From Ruegeria_C sp040830705 (GTDB taxonomy: Bacteria; Pseudomonadota; Alphaproteobacteria; Rhodobacterales; Rhodobacteraceae), in NCBI GenBank assembly GCA_040830705.1, contig JBFOME010000021.1, forward strand, positions 1 to 64,000: a DNA stretch of 64,000 nucleotides. The letters run 5' to 3'. Numbering within the stretch: position 1 is the stretch's first letter; every line of letters starts with the position of its first letter. Below the pieces are notes generated by a model. That model was not told where the DNA came from and ran no database searches. It saw nothing but the letters and a program-made list of their open reading frames with translations. This document shows, piece by piece, positions 1 through 6,494 of the stretch. The position numbers and the translations under genes are program-made.

Positions 1-53
1 CGCATTTGCGCGTTGCGGATACGGGTGAGCATATCGCCGATAGGATCGTTCAT
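1..53 (-). CDS. rpsH: 30S ribosomal protein S8 (partial, N-terminus only)
   Basis: Only the first 17 codons are inside the window; the gene runs off the left edge. The translated start MNDPIGDMLTRIRNAQ is the standard N-terminus of ribosomal protein S8, which binds the central domain of 16S rRNA and represses the spc operon in E. coli. It follows rpsN by 13 bases, the usual spc order. The identity is firm despite the short piece because the motif and the position agree. Confidence 0.93.
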   Translation of the reverse strand, partial: MNDPIGDMLTRIRNAQM

Positions 54-66
54 ATCTGTCTCTCCC

Positions 67-372
67 TTACCAGCTCGATTTCACCATGCCGGGGATCTGA
101 CCAGCAGAGCCCAGCTCGCGCAGCGCAATACGGCTGACCTTCAGCTTACGGTAGTAAGCGTGGGGACGGCCGGTGAGCTGGCAGCGGTTGTGCAGACGTG
201 TAGCCGAGCTGTTGCGCGGCAGTTTCGCCAGTTTCAGACGCGCTTTGAAACGCTCTTCCATCGGGCGGCTTTCGTCATTCGCGATCTCTTTGAGCTCGGC
301 GCGCTTTGCGGCGTATTTGGCCACCAGGCGCTCGCGCTTCTTTTCGCGTTCGATCATGCTTTTCTTAGCCAT
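67..372 (-). CDS. rpsN: 30S ribosomal protein S14
   Basis: The 101-residue protein starts MAKKSMIEREKKRERLV and carries the S14 signature around residues 61-75 (NRCQLTGRPHAYYRK), close to the C-terminal SSW. It is the long form without paired CxxC zinc motifs, as usual for alphaproteobacteria. It sits in the 30S head near S3 and S10. It lies between rplE (19 bases upstream) and rpsH (13 bases downstream) in canonical spc order and is surely co-transcribed with them. Confidence 0.97.
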   Translation of the reverse strand: MAKKSMIEREKKRERLVAKYAAKRAELKEIANDESRPMEERFKARLKLAKLPRNSSATRLHNRCQLTGRPHAYYRKLKVSRIALRELGSAGQIPGMVKSSW

Positions 373-391
373 GTCTTTTCCTTCCCGCGCT

Positions 392-955
392 TCAGCTGTT
401 GAAGGGCATGTTGAATGCTTTCAACAATGCCTTTGCTTCAGCGTCGGTTTTCGCTGTGGTGCCAATTACGATGTCCATGCCCCAGGCTTCATCGACCTTG
501 TCGAAGTCAATCTCGGGGAACACGATGTGCTCTTTGATGCCCATGGCATAGTTGCCACGACCGTCGAAAGAGGTACCGGACACGCCGCGGAAGTCGCGGA
601 CGCGCGGCATCGCGATGGTGATCAGGCGATCCAGGAAGTCATACATGCGATCACCGCGCAGGGTCACTTTCGCACCCAGCGGCATATCTTCACGAACCCG
701 AAAACCCGCGATGGATTTCTTCGCCTTGGTGATGACGGCCTTCTGACCGGCAATCGCCGTCAGGTCAGCCTGGGCCGACTTGGCTTTCTTGCTGTCCTTG
801 ACCGCTTCGGCACCGCAGCCGATGTTCAGAACGATCTTGTCCAGCTTGGGGATCATCATCTCGTTCTTGTAGCCGAACTCTTCTTTCAGAGCGGCGCGGA
901 TGCTGCCCGTGTACTGGGCTTTCAGGCGCGGGGTATAGGTTGCGTTATCAAGCAT
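392..955 (-). CDS. rplE: 50S ribosomal protein L5
   Basis: The 187-residue product has the L5 hallmarks: PKLDKIVLNIG near residues 36-46, the GFRVRE segment near residue 90, and a C-terminal half containing GIKEHIVFPEID. L5 binds 5S rRNA and helps form the central protuberance and the bridge to S13. Its start overlaps the end of rplX by 8 bases, so translation of the two is probably coupled. Length and gene order are typical; nothing is unusual. Confidence 0.97.
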   Translation of the reverse strand: MLDNATYTPRLKAQYTGSIRAALKEEFGYKNEMMIPKLDKIVLNIGCGAEAVKDSKKAKSAQADLTAIAGQKAVITKAKKSIAGFRVREDMPLGAKVTLRGDRMYDFLDRLITIAMPRVRDFRGVSGTSFDGRGNYAMGIKEHIVFPEIDFDKVDEAWGMDIVIGTTAKTDAEAKALLKAFNMPFNS

Positions 956-1259
956 CGATCACGTCCCCCGTGGTCTTGGCAAAACGGACCTTCTTGTCAC
1001 CTTCCATGCGGAAGCCAACGCGGGTCGGTTTGCCGTTCTTGTCCAGATAGGCCAGGTTCGACAGCTCGATCGGCAGCGCCTTGGGCAGGCGGCCACCTTG
1101 TTCGCTTTGCGACTGGCGGGTGTGGCGGATCGCGATGTTCAGGCCATCGACGACGGCTTTGCCGGCTTTCGGGTCAACCGAGGCGATGGTGCCTTCTTTG
1201 CCCTTGTCCTTGCCAGCCAGCACGACGACCTTGTCGCCTTTTTTCAGTTTCGCAGCCAT
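948..1259 (-). CDS. rplX: 50S ribosomal protein L24
   Basis: The 103-residue protein begins with a KOW motif (KLKKGDKVVVLAGKDKGKEG, residues 4-23), the RNA-binding element of L24, an assembly initiator of the 50S subunit. The start ATG shares its A with the TGA stop of rplN (TGATG arrangement), and the 3' end overlaps rplE by 8 bases. Both overlaps indicate tight translational coupling inside the spc operon. Confidence 0.97.
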   Translation of the reverse strand: MAAKLKKGDKVVVLAGKDKGKEGTIASVDPKAGKAVVDGLNIAIRHTRQSQSEQGGRLPKALPIELSNLAYLDKNGKPTRVGFRMEGDKKVRFAKTTGDVIDA

Positions 1260-1627
1260 CAGAGCACCTCCGGAGCCAGCGAGATGATCTTCATGAAATT
1301 CTTGCCGCGCAGTTCGCGAACAACGGGGCCAAAGATACGGGTACCGACCGGCTCGTTGTTGTTGTTCAGGATGACTGCAGCGTTGCGATCGAAACGGATC
1401 GCGGTGCCGTCTTCGCGACGGACTTCCTTGGCGGTGCGTACGACGACGGCCTTGCGGACGTCCCCTTTCTTCACGCGGCCGCGCGGGATGGCTTCCTTCA
1501 CCGAGACGACAATGATGTCGCCAACGGAGGCGTATTTACGCTTGGAACCACCCAGGACCTTGATGCACTGAACTCGGCGTGCGCCGGAGTTGTCAGCGAC
1601 ATCCAGATTGGTCTGCATCTGGATCAT
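1259..1627 (-). CDS. rplN: 50S ribosomal protein L14
   Basis: The 122-residue protein begins MIQMQTNLDVADNSGARRV and ends with the typical IISLAPEVL. It carries the L14 pattern (ADNSGA near residues 11-16, then KGDVRKAVVVRT near residue 60). L14 lies at the subunit interface and contacts 16S rRNA helix 14. It is separated from upstream rpsQ by a 78-base gap that holds two possible hairpins, the longest gap in this part of the operon. Confidence 0.97.
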   Translation of the reverse strand: MIQMQTNLDVADNSGARRVQCIKVLGGSKRKYASVGDIIVVSVKEAIPRGRVKKGDVRKAVVVRTAKEVRREDGTAIRFDRNAAVILNNNNEPVGTRIFGPVVRELRGKNFMKIISLAPEVL

Positions 1628-1645
1628 GTGGTTTCTCCCGACCTG

Positions 1646-1715
1646 TGGGGGCTGGTCTTGTTAGTTCCCCCAGGGTTTCGACTAAATGGAAAAAGTCCCG
1701 GAGGCTTACGCCTCC
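1646..1715 (-). terminator. Two stem-loops between rpsQ and rplN (possible attenuator)
   Basis: Read on the minus strand, the end of rpsQ forms GGAGGC-GTAA-GCCTCC (1700-1715), followed after five bases by a run of five T. A second inverted repeat, TGGGGG and CCCCCA, lies at 1646-1651 and 1667-1672. The first resembles an intrinsic terminator but sits inside an operon that must be read through, so an attenuator or RNA-processing site is more plausible than a full stop. The structure is seen in sequence; the role is inferred. Confidence 0.45.
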
Positions 1716-1936
1716 AGAACTTCCCAACGTTTGGTTTTCGATTTCGGCGCGCATTCGATGATGCGGACCGAGTCACCTACCTTGAAGGTGTTCTTTTCAT
1801 CGTGCGCCCGGTATTTCTTGGACTTACGAATGGTCTTTTTCAGAACCGGGTGCGTAAAGCGGCGTTCCACCGACACGGTTACGGTCTGTTCGTTGGCGTC
1901 GCTGGTGACGGTGCCTTGCAGGATACGCTTGGGCAT
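1706..1936 (-). CDS. rpsQ: 30S ribosomal protein S17
   Basis: The 76-residue protein starts MPKRILQGTVTSDANEQTV and contains the S17 OB-fold motifs VSVERRFTHPVLKK and GDSVRIIECAP. S17 binds 16S rRNA helices 7 and 11 early in 30S assembly. It follows rpmC by only 4 bases, as in other spc operons. The stop codon lies in the loop of the hairpin at 1700-1715. Confidence 0.97.
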   Translation of the reverse strand: MPKRILQGTVTSDANEQTVTVSVERRFTHPVLKKTIRKSKKYRAHDEKNTFKVGDSVRIIECAPKSKTKRWEVLEA

Positions 1937-1940
1937 CTGA

Positions 1941-2147
1941 TTACTCCTCGGATGCCGCAGCAGCGGCCTTTTCGTTCAGAATGGTCTTCACGCGCGCGGC
2001 GTTGCGGCGGGCCGCCTTGATGCCGGCTGTGTTTTCCAGCTGGCCGGTGGCCTGCTGAAAGCGCAGGTTGAAGCTTTCTTTTTTCAGGTTGGCCAGGTCC
2101 TCACGGAGCTGGTCCGGCGTCTTGTCACGCAGTTCGTTGGCGTTCAT
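1941..2147 (-). CDS. rpmC: 50S ribosomal protein L29
   Basis: The 68-residue protein has the L29 pattern: an N-terminal helix with TPDQLREDLANLKKESFNLR, then NTAGIKAARRNAARVKTIL. L29 sits near the peptide exit tunnel beside L23. It is the first ribosomal gene here in transcription order. In most bacteria rplP lies directly upstream, but here the upstream DNA is a 227-base gap with a hairpin, then a small membrane-protein gene. Confidence 0.96.
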   Translation of the reverse strand: MNANELRDKTPDQLREDLANLKKESFNLRFQQATGQLENTAGIKAARRNAARVKTILNEKAAAAASEE

Positions 2148-2231
2148 CGCCCTCTTCCTTTTCTCAAAACACCAGAAGGCCCCGATTTGCCCGGGTGACC
2201 TTGGGCCTGGTGGATGAATGATAAAAGCGAA

Positions 2232-2252
2232 TCCCCCGACAAAGCCGGGGGA
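2232..2252 (-). terminator. Putative intrinsic terminator upstream of rpmC
   Basis: On the minus strand the sequence CCCCCGG-CTTTG-TCGGGGG forms a stem of about seven pairs (one G-U). It is followed by an AT-rich stretch containing TTTT. It lies between the stop of the PH-like gene (2375) and the start of rpmC (2147), so it would separate the two transcripts and would require a promoter for the ribosomal genes in the remaining 85 bases or so. Confidence 0.5.
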
Positions 2253-2374
2253 GCCGCAAGATGCCGCTCTATAGGGGGTTCGGGGGTGGGTGGCAAGGGA
2301 AAGTTTTTGAAGTTGCGAGATCGGAATTTGGCCCTTCTTTGTCGCGCCAAATTCGCGAAAGAGTCCGCGCCATC

Positions 2375-2761
2375 CTAATTCTTGTCGCTTACCTTATCTG
2401 ATACCTTTCGAATGATCGTTTCGAACTGCCAGGCATCTGGCAGGCGCGGCAACCACAGTTTCGGGCCGTTGCCTGAAAGCAAAAGAGACGTGCGCGATCC
2501 TCGGAACCCGCTAATTTCACTCAAGCGCATTTCCCCAATCACACCACTCGAATCCGACACTAGGACTCGTTGTGTAGTGATCACGTAGACCATTCTTCGA
2601 AACGAGAAATGAATAATAAGCCAAGGGATCATCGCCAACGTGGGCGATAAAACCCCGATCAAGATCACATCAGCGAGCGTTGGCATCAACCGCGCCTTGA
2701 TGGCGTAAACTGTTTGTTCATTCTCGTTCAGACAAATCGGTTCGTGCCAGCCTCGAAACAA
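2375..2761 (-). CDS. Small membrane protein with bacterial PH-like domain
   Basis: The 128-residue protein starts FRGWHEPICLNENEQTVYAI, has a hydrophobic segment at about residues 30-50 (LADVILIGVLSPTLAMIPWL), and then a region resembling bacterial PH/YdbT-type domains: YVITTQRVLVSDS, GEMRLSEISGF, a central RTSLLLSG. The TTQR motif after a hydrophobic segment is typical of these domains. No function can be assigned. It occupies the position where ribosomal genes would be expected, with base composition less GC-rich than its neighbours. It may be a late insertion. Confidence 0.6.
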   Translation of the reverse strand: MFRGWHEPICLNENEQTVYAIKARLMPTLADVILIGVLSPTLAMIPWLIIHFSFRRMVYVITTQRVLVSDSSGVIGEMRLSEISGFRGSRTSLLLSGNGPKLWLPRLPDAWQFETIIRKVSDKVSDKN

Positions 2762-2948
2762 CGCTCAACCCGCCTTCACTATCGATGGAATGGATCGTCT
2801 TTGACTAACTTGGTGCTCAAGCCCACGGATAACTCGGCAGAGACTGATCCAATTTCAAAAATTTGCACTCATCTACCACATGCGACGCAGCCATAGTTCG
2901 GCTGAGACAAGTGCCCGACTAAGGAAGCCACGGTTAAACTTCTTGGTC

Positions 2949-3725
2949 TCACTTCTCCTGCATCTTACGAACCATGTTCAAACGCATCCGGCGGGGCATG
3001 AAGGGCATGAGCCAGTTCAGCAGGAAAGCCAGCGACTTTTCATTGATGACCGTCAGCTTGCCAGCCATCATTGCGTCATAGCCGATCTTTGCCACAGCCT
3101 CGGGTGTTGAGCCCTTTTGGGCGACCAGTTGCGTGCCCTCAAGATCGGCGACCGCTGCAAATTCCGTGGCCACGTAGCCGGGCTCAAGCGCGGTAACTGT
3201 CACGCCTTTCTCCTTGAGCTCCTCCGCCAGCGCCTGGCTGAAGCTGGAGACATAGGCCTTGGTGGCAAAATATGTCGCCTGCAACGGACCGGGCATATGA
3301 GCCGCGGTTGAGCTGACATTGAGGATCTTGCCGCCGCCCGCTGCCACCATGTCCTGACCGAACATGTGGCAGAGCGCCACCAGCGCCTCGACATTCAGGC
3401 GGATCATGTCGAGGTCATCTGACAGGTTCCGCTCCAAAAACGCCCCGTGGCCGCCAAAGCCCGCATTGTTGATCAGGTAGTCGACCTTGATGCCTGTGGC
3501 GTTGACGGCCTCGTAGAGCTTTGCCGCCCCGCCCGGCGCTCCCAGATCGAGCGGTATAACGGTGACAGCGACCTGATGGGCTGCCTCAAGGTCGGATTTG
3601 AGCGCCTCAAGCGCCTCGGCGCGGCGGGCGGTTACGATGAGATCGCCACCTTGCGATGCGTGGTAGCGGGCGATCTCCCGGCCAATGCCGGAGGATGCTC
3701 CGGTGATAAGTGCGGTTTTCGACAT
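2949..3725 (-). CDS. Short-chain dehydrogenase/reductase (SDR)
   Basis: From the start at 3725 the protein is 258 residues. It has the Rossmann motif TGASSGIG at residues 8-15, NNAG near residue 90, and a catalytic Tyr-x3-Lys (YFATK) with upstream serines. These are hallmarks of classical SDRs that use NAD(P)H. An upstream in-frame ATG exists at 3761, but GGAGA lies just before 3725 and the fold begins there, so 3725 is preferred. The substrate is unknown; the sequence resembles DltE/YdfG-like SDRs. It stands alone, with the next upstream gene (GlxA) ending 86 bases away. Confidence 0.85.
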   Translation of the reverse strand: MSKTALITGASSGIGREIARYHASQGGDLIVTARRAEALEALKSDLEAAHQVAVTVIPLDLGAPGGAAKLYEAVNATGIKVDYLINNAGFGGHGAFLERNLSDDLDMIRLNVEALVALCHMFGQDMVAAGGGKILNVSSTAAHMPGPLQATYFATKAYVSSFSQALAEELKEKGVTVTALEPGYVATEFAAVADLEGTQLVAQKGSTPEAVAKIGYDAMMAGKLTVINEKSLAFLLNWLMPFMPRRMRLNMVRKMQEK

Positions 3726-3811
3726 GAGGGTCTCCGGGTCAAGTTCGCTCTGCCCCAACATAGGGCAGAATGATAGGGCTGTTAGCCCCGGCTGTCCGCT
3801 GACCTTGCGTC

Positions 3812-4762
3812 TCAGGTGATCCGGTCGCGCTGCTGGGTCGGCGGCAGGCCATAGGCGGCACGGTAGACGCGGGCGAAATGCCCGGCAGATTCAAATCCGC
3901 AAGACATGGCGATATCGATGATCGACGCCTCGGACTGGATCAGCAGGTTGCGCGCACGCTCCAGGCGTAGCTCCATGTGGTACTTCTTGGGCGAGGTGTT
4001 CAGGTAGCGACCGAACAGGCGTTCCAACTGCCGGGCCGAGATTCCTATTTCTTCAGCGATGGCAGAGGGGGAGATTGCCCTGTCGGTGCGCGCGCGCATG
4101 ATCTTGATCGCCTTTGACAGATGCGCATTGCGCATTCCGTTACGCGATTGCAGCGACACACGTTGCTCGGCGCTGGCGTCGCGGACCGCATTATAGACCA
4201 TCTGATCTGCAACCTCGACAGACAGGTCACGGCCATGGTCCTGCTCGATCAGATGCAGCATCAAGTCGGCGGTTGCCGTGCCGCCCGAGGCGGTGATGTG
4301 CTTGCCATCCGCCACAAACACGCTGCGCACCAGATTGGCCTCGGGGAACTGTTCCATGAAACTGTCGTGATATTCCCAGTGGATCGCCGCCCGCCGCCCG
4401 GTCAGGAACCCGGCTTCGGCCAGAATCCACGCCCCGGAGCATAGTGCCCCGACCTCTGTGCCGATGGAGCGCTGCCGTCGCAGTGCCGCCAGCAGCGGTC
4501 GGCTGACGTGTTCACGCATGTTGATGCCGGACAAGACAAACAGGCGGTCACATTTCGGGATATCGGATAGCCCATGGTTCACCTGCGTCACCGTCCCGTT
4601 CGAACAGGTCGCGATGGTGCCTTCCTCGGACACCAGCGACCAGCGATACAGATCCTTGCCGCTCACGAGATTTGCGATGCGCAACGGCTCGACAGCGCAG
4701 GAGAACGCGATATGCGAGAACTCCTCGACCAGAAGGAAGCAAAAGTGAAGCGGCGTCGCCAT
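3812..4762 (-). CDS. GlxA/AraC-family transcriptional regulator
   Basis: The protein has an N-terminal DJ-1/PfpI-like domain (residues 1-175, with a Cys at about 108 in GALCSGAWILA) and a C-terminal AraC double helix-turn-helix (ISARQLERLFGRYLNTSP, then DIAMSCGFESAGHFARVYRA). GlxA-type members such as CdhR, GbdR and ArgR activate catabolism of carnitine, glycine betaine or arginine. Start 4762 (MATPLHF) is chosen because residues upstream of it do not match the family. It is divergent from the GntR operon, so it may control that operon; the inducer is unknown. Confidence 0.85.
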   Translation of the reverse strand: MATPLHFCFLLVEEFSHIAFSCAVEPLRIANLVSGKDLYRWSLVSEEGTIATCSNGTVTQVNHGLSDIPKCDRLFVLSGINMREHVSRPLLAALRRQRSIGTEVGALCSGAWILAEAGFLTGRRAAIHWEYHDSFMEQFPEANLVRSVFVADGKHITASGGTATADLMLHLIEQDHGRDLSVEVADQMVYNAVRDASAEQRVSLQSRNGMRNAHLSKAIKIMRARTDRAISPSAIAEEIGISARQLERLFGRYLNTSPKKYHMELRLERARNLLIQSEASIIDIAMSCGFESAGHFARVYRAAYGLPPTQQRDRIT

Positions 4763-4796
4763 TGGTGTCGGTCCTGCGGCAATTCGGGTCGGTATT

Positions 4797-4827
4797 TTGT
4801 ATACAATGTGTATTCTTACAGGATACA
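4797..4827. promoter_or_regulatory. Putative GntR-family operators in the glxA/gntR divergent promoter
   Basis: A perfect 10-base palindrome TTGTATACAA lies at 4797-4806. It fits the loose GT-n-AC pattern of FadR/VanR-type GntR regulators. Directly after it, TGTATTC and GGATACA (4809-4815 and 4821-4827) form a second, one-mismatch inverted repeat sharing the TGTAT/ATACA half-site. Both lie 29-59 bases upstream of the GntR start, so autoregulation is likely. The palindromes are seen; the binding protein is inferred. Confidence 0.6.
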
Positions 4828-4855
4828 TTAGGTCTGGCAATGGGAGAAATTACCA

Positions 4856-5566
4856 GTGAAAGACAATGTTGGGGATCGCAAGGCAAAGCTCGCCGCGCAT
4901 CTGAAACGCTCGGTTCTTACGCTTGCGCTTGAGCCGGGAGTGGACCTGGACGAGGCGCAGCTGTGCCAGGCATTCGATGTATCGCGCACGCCACTGCGCG
5001 AGGTATTCCGGGAATTGGCGGGGGAAGGCTATCTAAGCTTGCGGGTCAATAGAGGGGCGCGGGTGTCGGACCTGTCGCATACAACGCTCAGGGATTTCTT
5101 TCTTGCCGCGCCGATGATCTATGGCGCGGTGATGCGGTTGGCGGCGTTGAATGCCAGTGCGCAGCAGATCGAAGCGCTGAAGCTGGCACAGGTCGACTTT
5201 CGCGAGGCGCTGCGCACCGGCTCTGCTTCGCATCGCGCTCTGGCCAACAATCACTTCCATCAGATCACCGGCGAGATGGCAGGCAATATCTATCTGCTGC
5301 CATCGTTCAACCGGCTGCTGATCGACCATGCGCGGATCGCGATGACTTTCTACCGACCTCAGACACAACAGATGGCAAAGAACCTGACTGAGGCGTGCCA
5401 ACAGCATGACGCCATCATCGCCGCGATCGAGACACGGGACGAAGTCGCGGCAACACAGCTTGCAGACGATCACTGGAACCTGTCGCGCAACCAGATCGAA
5501 TTGTTCGTCATGCCCGCCGCGCTCGACATGCCCATGGGCGAGCTGTCGCGCAAGACATCCGCATGA
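4856..5566 (+). CDS. GntR-family transcriptional regulator (FCD type)
   Basis: The 236-residue protein has an N-terminal winged helix (LCQAFDVSRTPLREVFRELA, residues about 37-56, then GYLSLRVNRGARV) and an alpha-helical FCD ligand domain with the metal-binding histidine pattern NNHFH near residue 138. The start is GTG with GGGAGA eight bases upstream. It is the first gene of a four-gene plus-strand run and ends 7 bases before the DapA-like gene. FCD regulators usually repress catabolic genes until an organic acid binds, so it likely represses this operon. Confidence 0.88.
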   Translation: MKDNVGDRKAKLAAHLKRSVLTLALEPGVDLDEAQLCQAFDVSRTPLREVFRELAGEGYLSLRVNRGARVSDLSHTTLRDFFLAAPMIYGAVMRLAALNASAQQIEALKLAQVDFREALRTGSASHRALANNHFHQITGEMAGNIYLLPSFNRLLIDHARIAMTFYRPQTQQMAKNLTEACQQHDAIIAAIETRDEVAATQLADDHWNLSRNQIELFVMPAALDMPMGELSRKTSA

Positions 5567-5573
5567 GGACCAG

Positions 5574-6491
5574 ATGACTCCGCTATTTCAGTTCCAAGGC
5601 ATCTATACGCCAGTTGTCACGCCCTATCGCGAAGACGGTAGCGTCCATTGGGACGCGCTTGCCGACGTGATCGAGTTTCTGATCGAAAAGGGCGTGCACG
5701 GGATGATCTCAGGTGGCTCGACGGGTGAGAACTACGCCCAGACAGTCCCAGAACGGCTGGAGCTTGCGCGCTTTACCATGGATCGGATCGCGGGCCGTCT
5801 TCCGCTGGTTGTCGGGACCGGTGCCATGCTGACGGCGGACTCGATCGCACTGGCCGCCGGCGCACGTGAGATCGGCGCGCAGGCCATCCTGCTGGCTTCA
5901 CCGCCCTACGCGGTGCCGACCGACCGGGAAAACGCACTGAATGCACTAGCCATCGACAAGGCGGCGGATCTGCCAGTCATGCTCTACAACTATCCGCACC
6001 GCACGGGCACGATGATGGGTGAGGAATTCCTGGATCGCGTCGGGCGCAGCCGAAACTTCTGCGGTATCAAAGAAAGTTCCGGCGACATCAACCGCGTGCA
6101 TTTGCTGGCGCGGGACTATCCGCATATCCAGTTGGGGTGCGGCATGGACGATCAGGCGTTGGAATTCTTTGCCTGGGGCGCGCCCTTTTGGGTCTGTGGC
6201 GGCTCGAATTTCCTGCCGGAAGAGCATGTGGCGCTTTATGAGGCCTGCGTTGCAGAGGGCAATTTCGACAAGGGCCGCCGGATCATGTCGGCGCTGATGC
6301 CGCTGATGCGGGTGCTGGAACAGGGCGGCAAGTTCATCCAGACGATCAAGCATGGCGTTACCATGAACGGCATCGAGGCGGGCGCGATGCGACCTCCGTT
6401 GAAAGGTCTGAACAAGGACGACAAGCGCGCGCTGGATCAGGTGACGCGCGTGCTGAAGACCACAATCGCCGCTATTCGAGCAGAGGGCTGA
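5574..6491 (+). CDS. Dihydrodipicolinate synthase (DapA) family lyase/aldolase
   Basis: The 305-residue TIM-barrel protein has the family motifs GGSTGEN (residues 47-53), the Tyr of LYNYPHRTG (Tyr138) and the Schiff-base lysine of GIKESSG (Lys166). The family condenses or cleaves pyruvate with aldehydes, or dehydrates/deaminates keto-acids. With an aldehyde dehydrogenase and an amine oxidase next door, a catabolic role (keto-acid aldolase, dehydratase or deaminase) is far likelier than lysine synthesis. Start 5574 gives the expected family N-terminus; frame continues upstream but overlaps the GntR gene. The substrate is unknown. Confidence 0.85.
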   Translation: MTPLFQFQGIYTPVVTPYREDGSVHWDALADVIEFLIEKGVHGMISGGSTGENYAQTVPERLELARFTMDRIAGRLPLVVGTGAMLTADSIALAAGAREIGAQAILLASPPYAVPTDRENALNALAIDKAADLPVMLYNYPHRTGTMMGEEFLDRVGRSRNFCGIKESSGDINRVHLLARDYPHIQLGCGMDDQALEFFAWGAPFWVCGGSNFLPEEHVALYEACVAEGNFDKGRRIMSALMPLMRVLEQGGKFIQTIKHGVTMNGIEAGAMRPPLKGLNKDDKRALDQVTRVLKTTIAAIRAEG

Positions 6492-6494
6492 GCC

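Noticed and set aside
173..2020. A 615-codon open frame on the plus strand across the ribosomal genes
   Set aside because: It is antisense to six well-identified ribosomal protein genes and shows no domain; long antisense frames are expected in GC-rich coding DNA.
2144..2350. A 68-codon frame between rpmC and the PH-like gene
   Set aside because: Composition is proline/arginine-rich and it spans the terminator hairpin; no homology is apparent and it overlaps the rpmC start.
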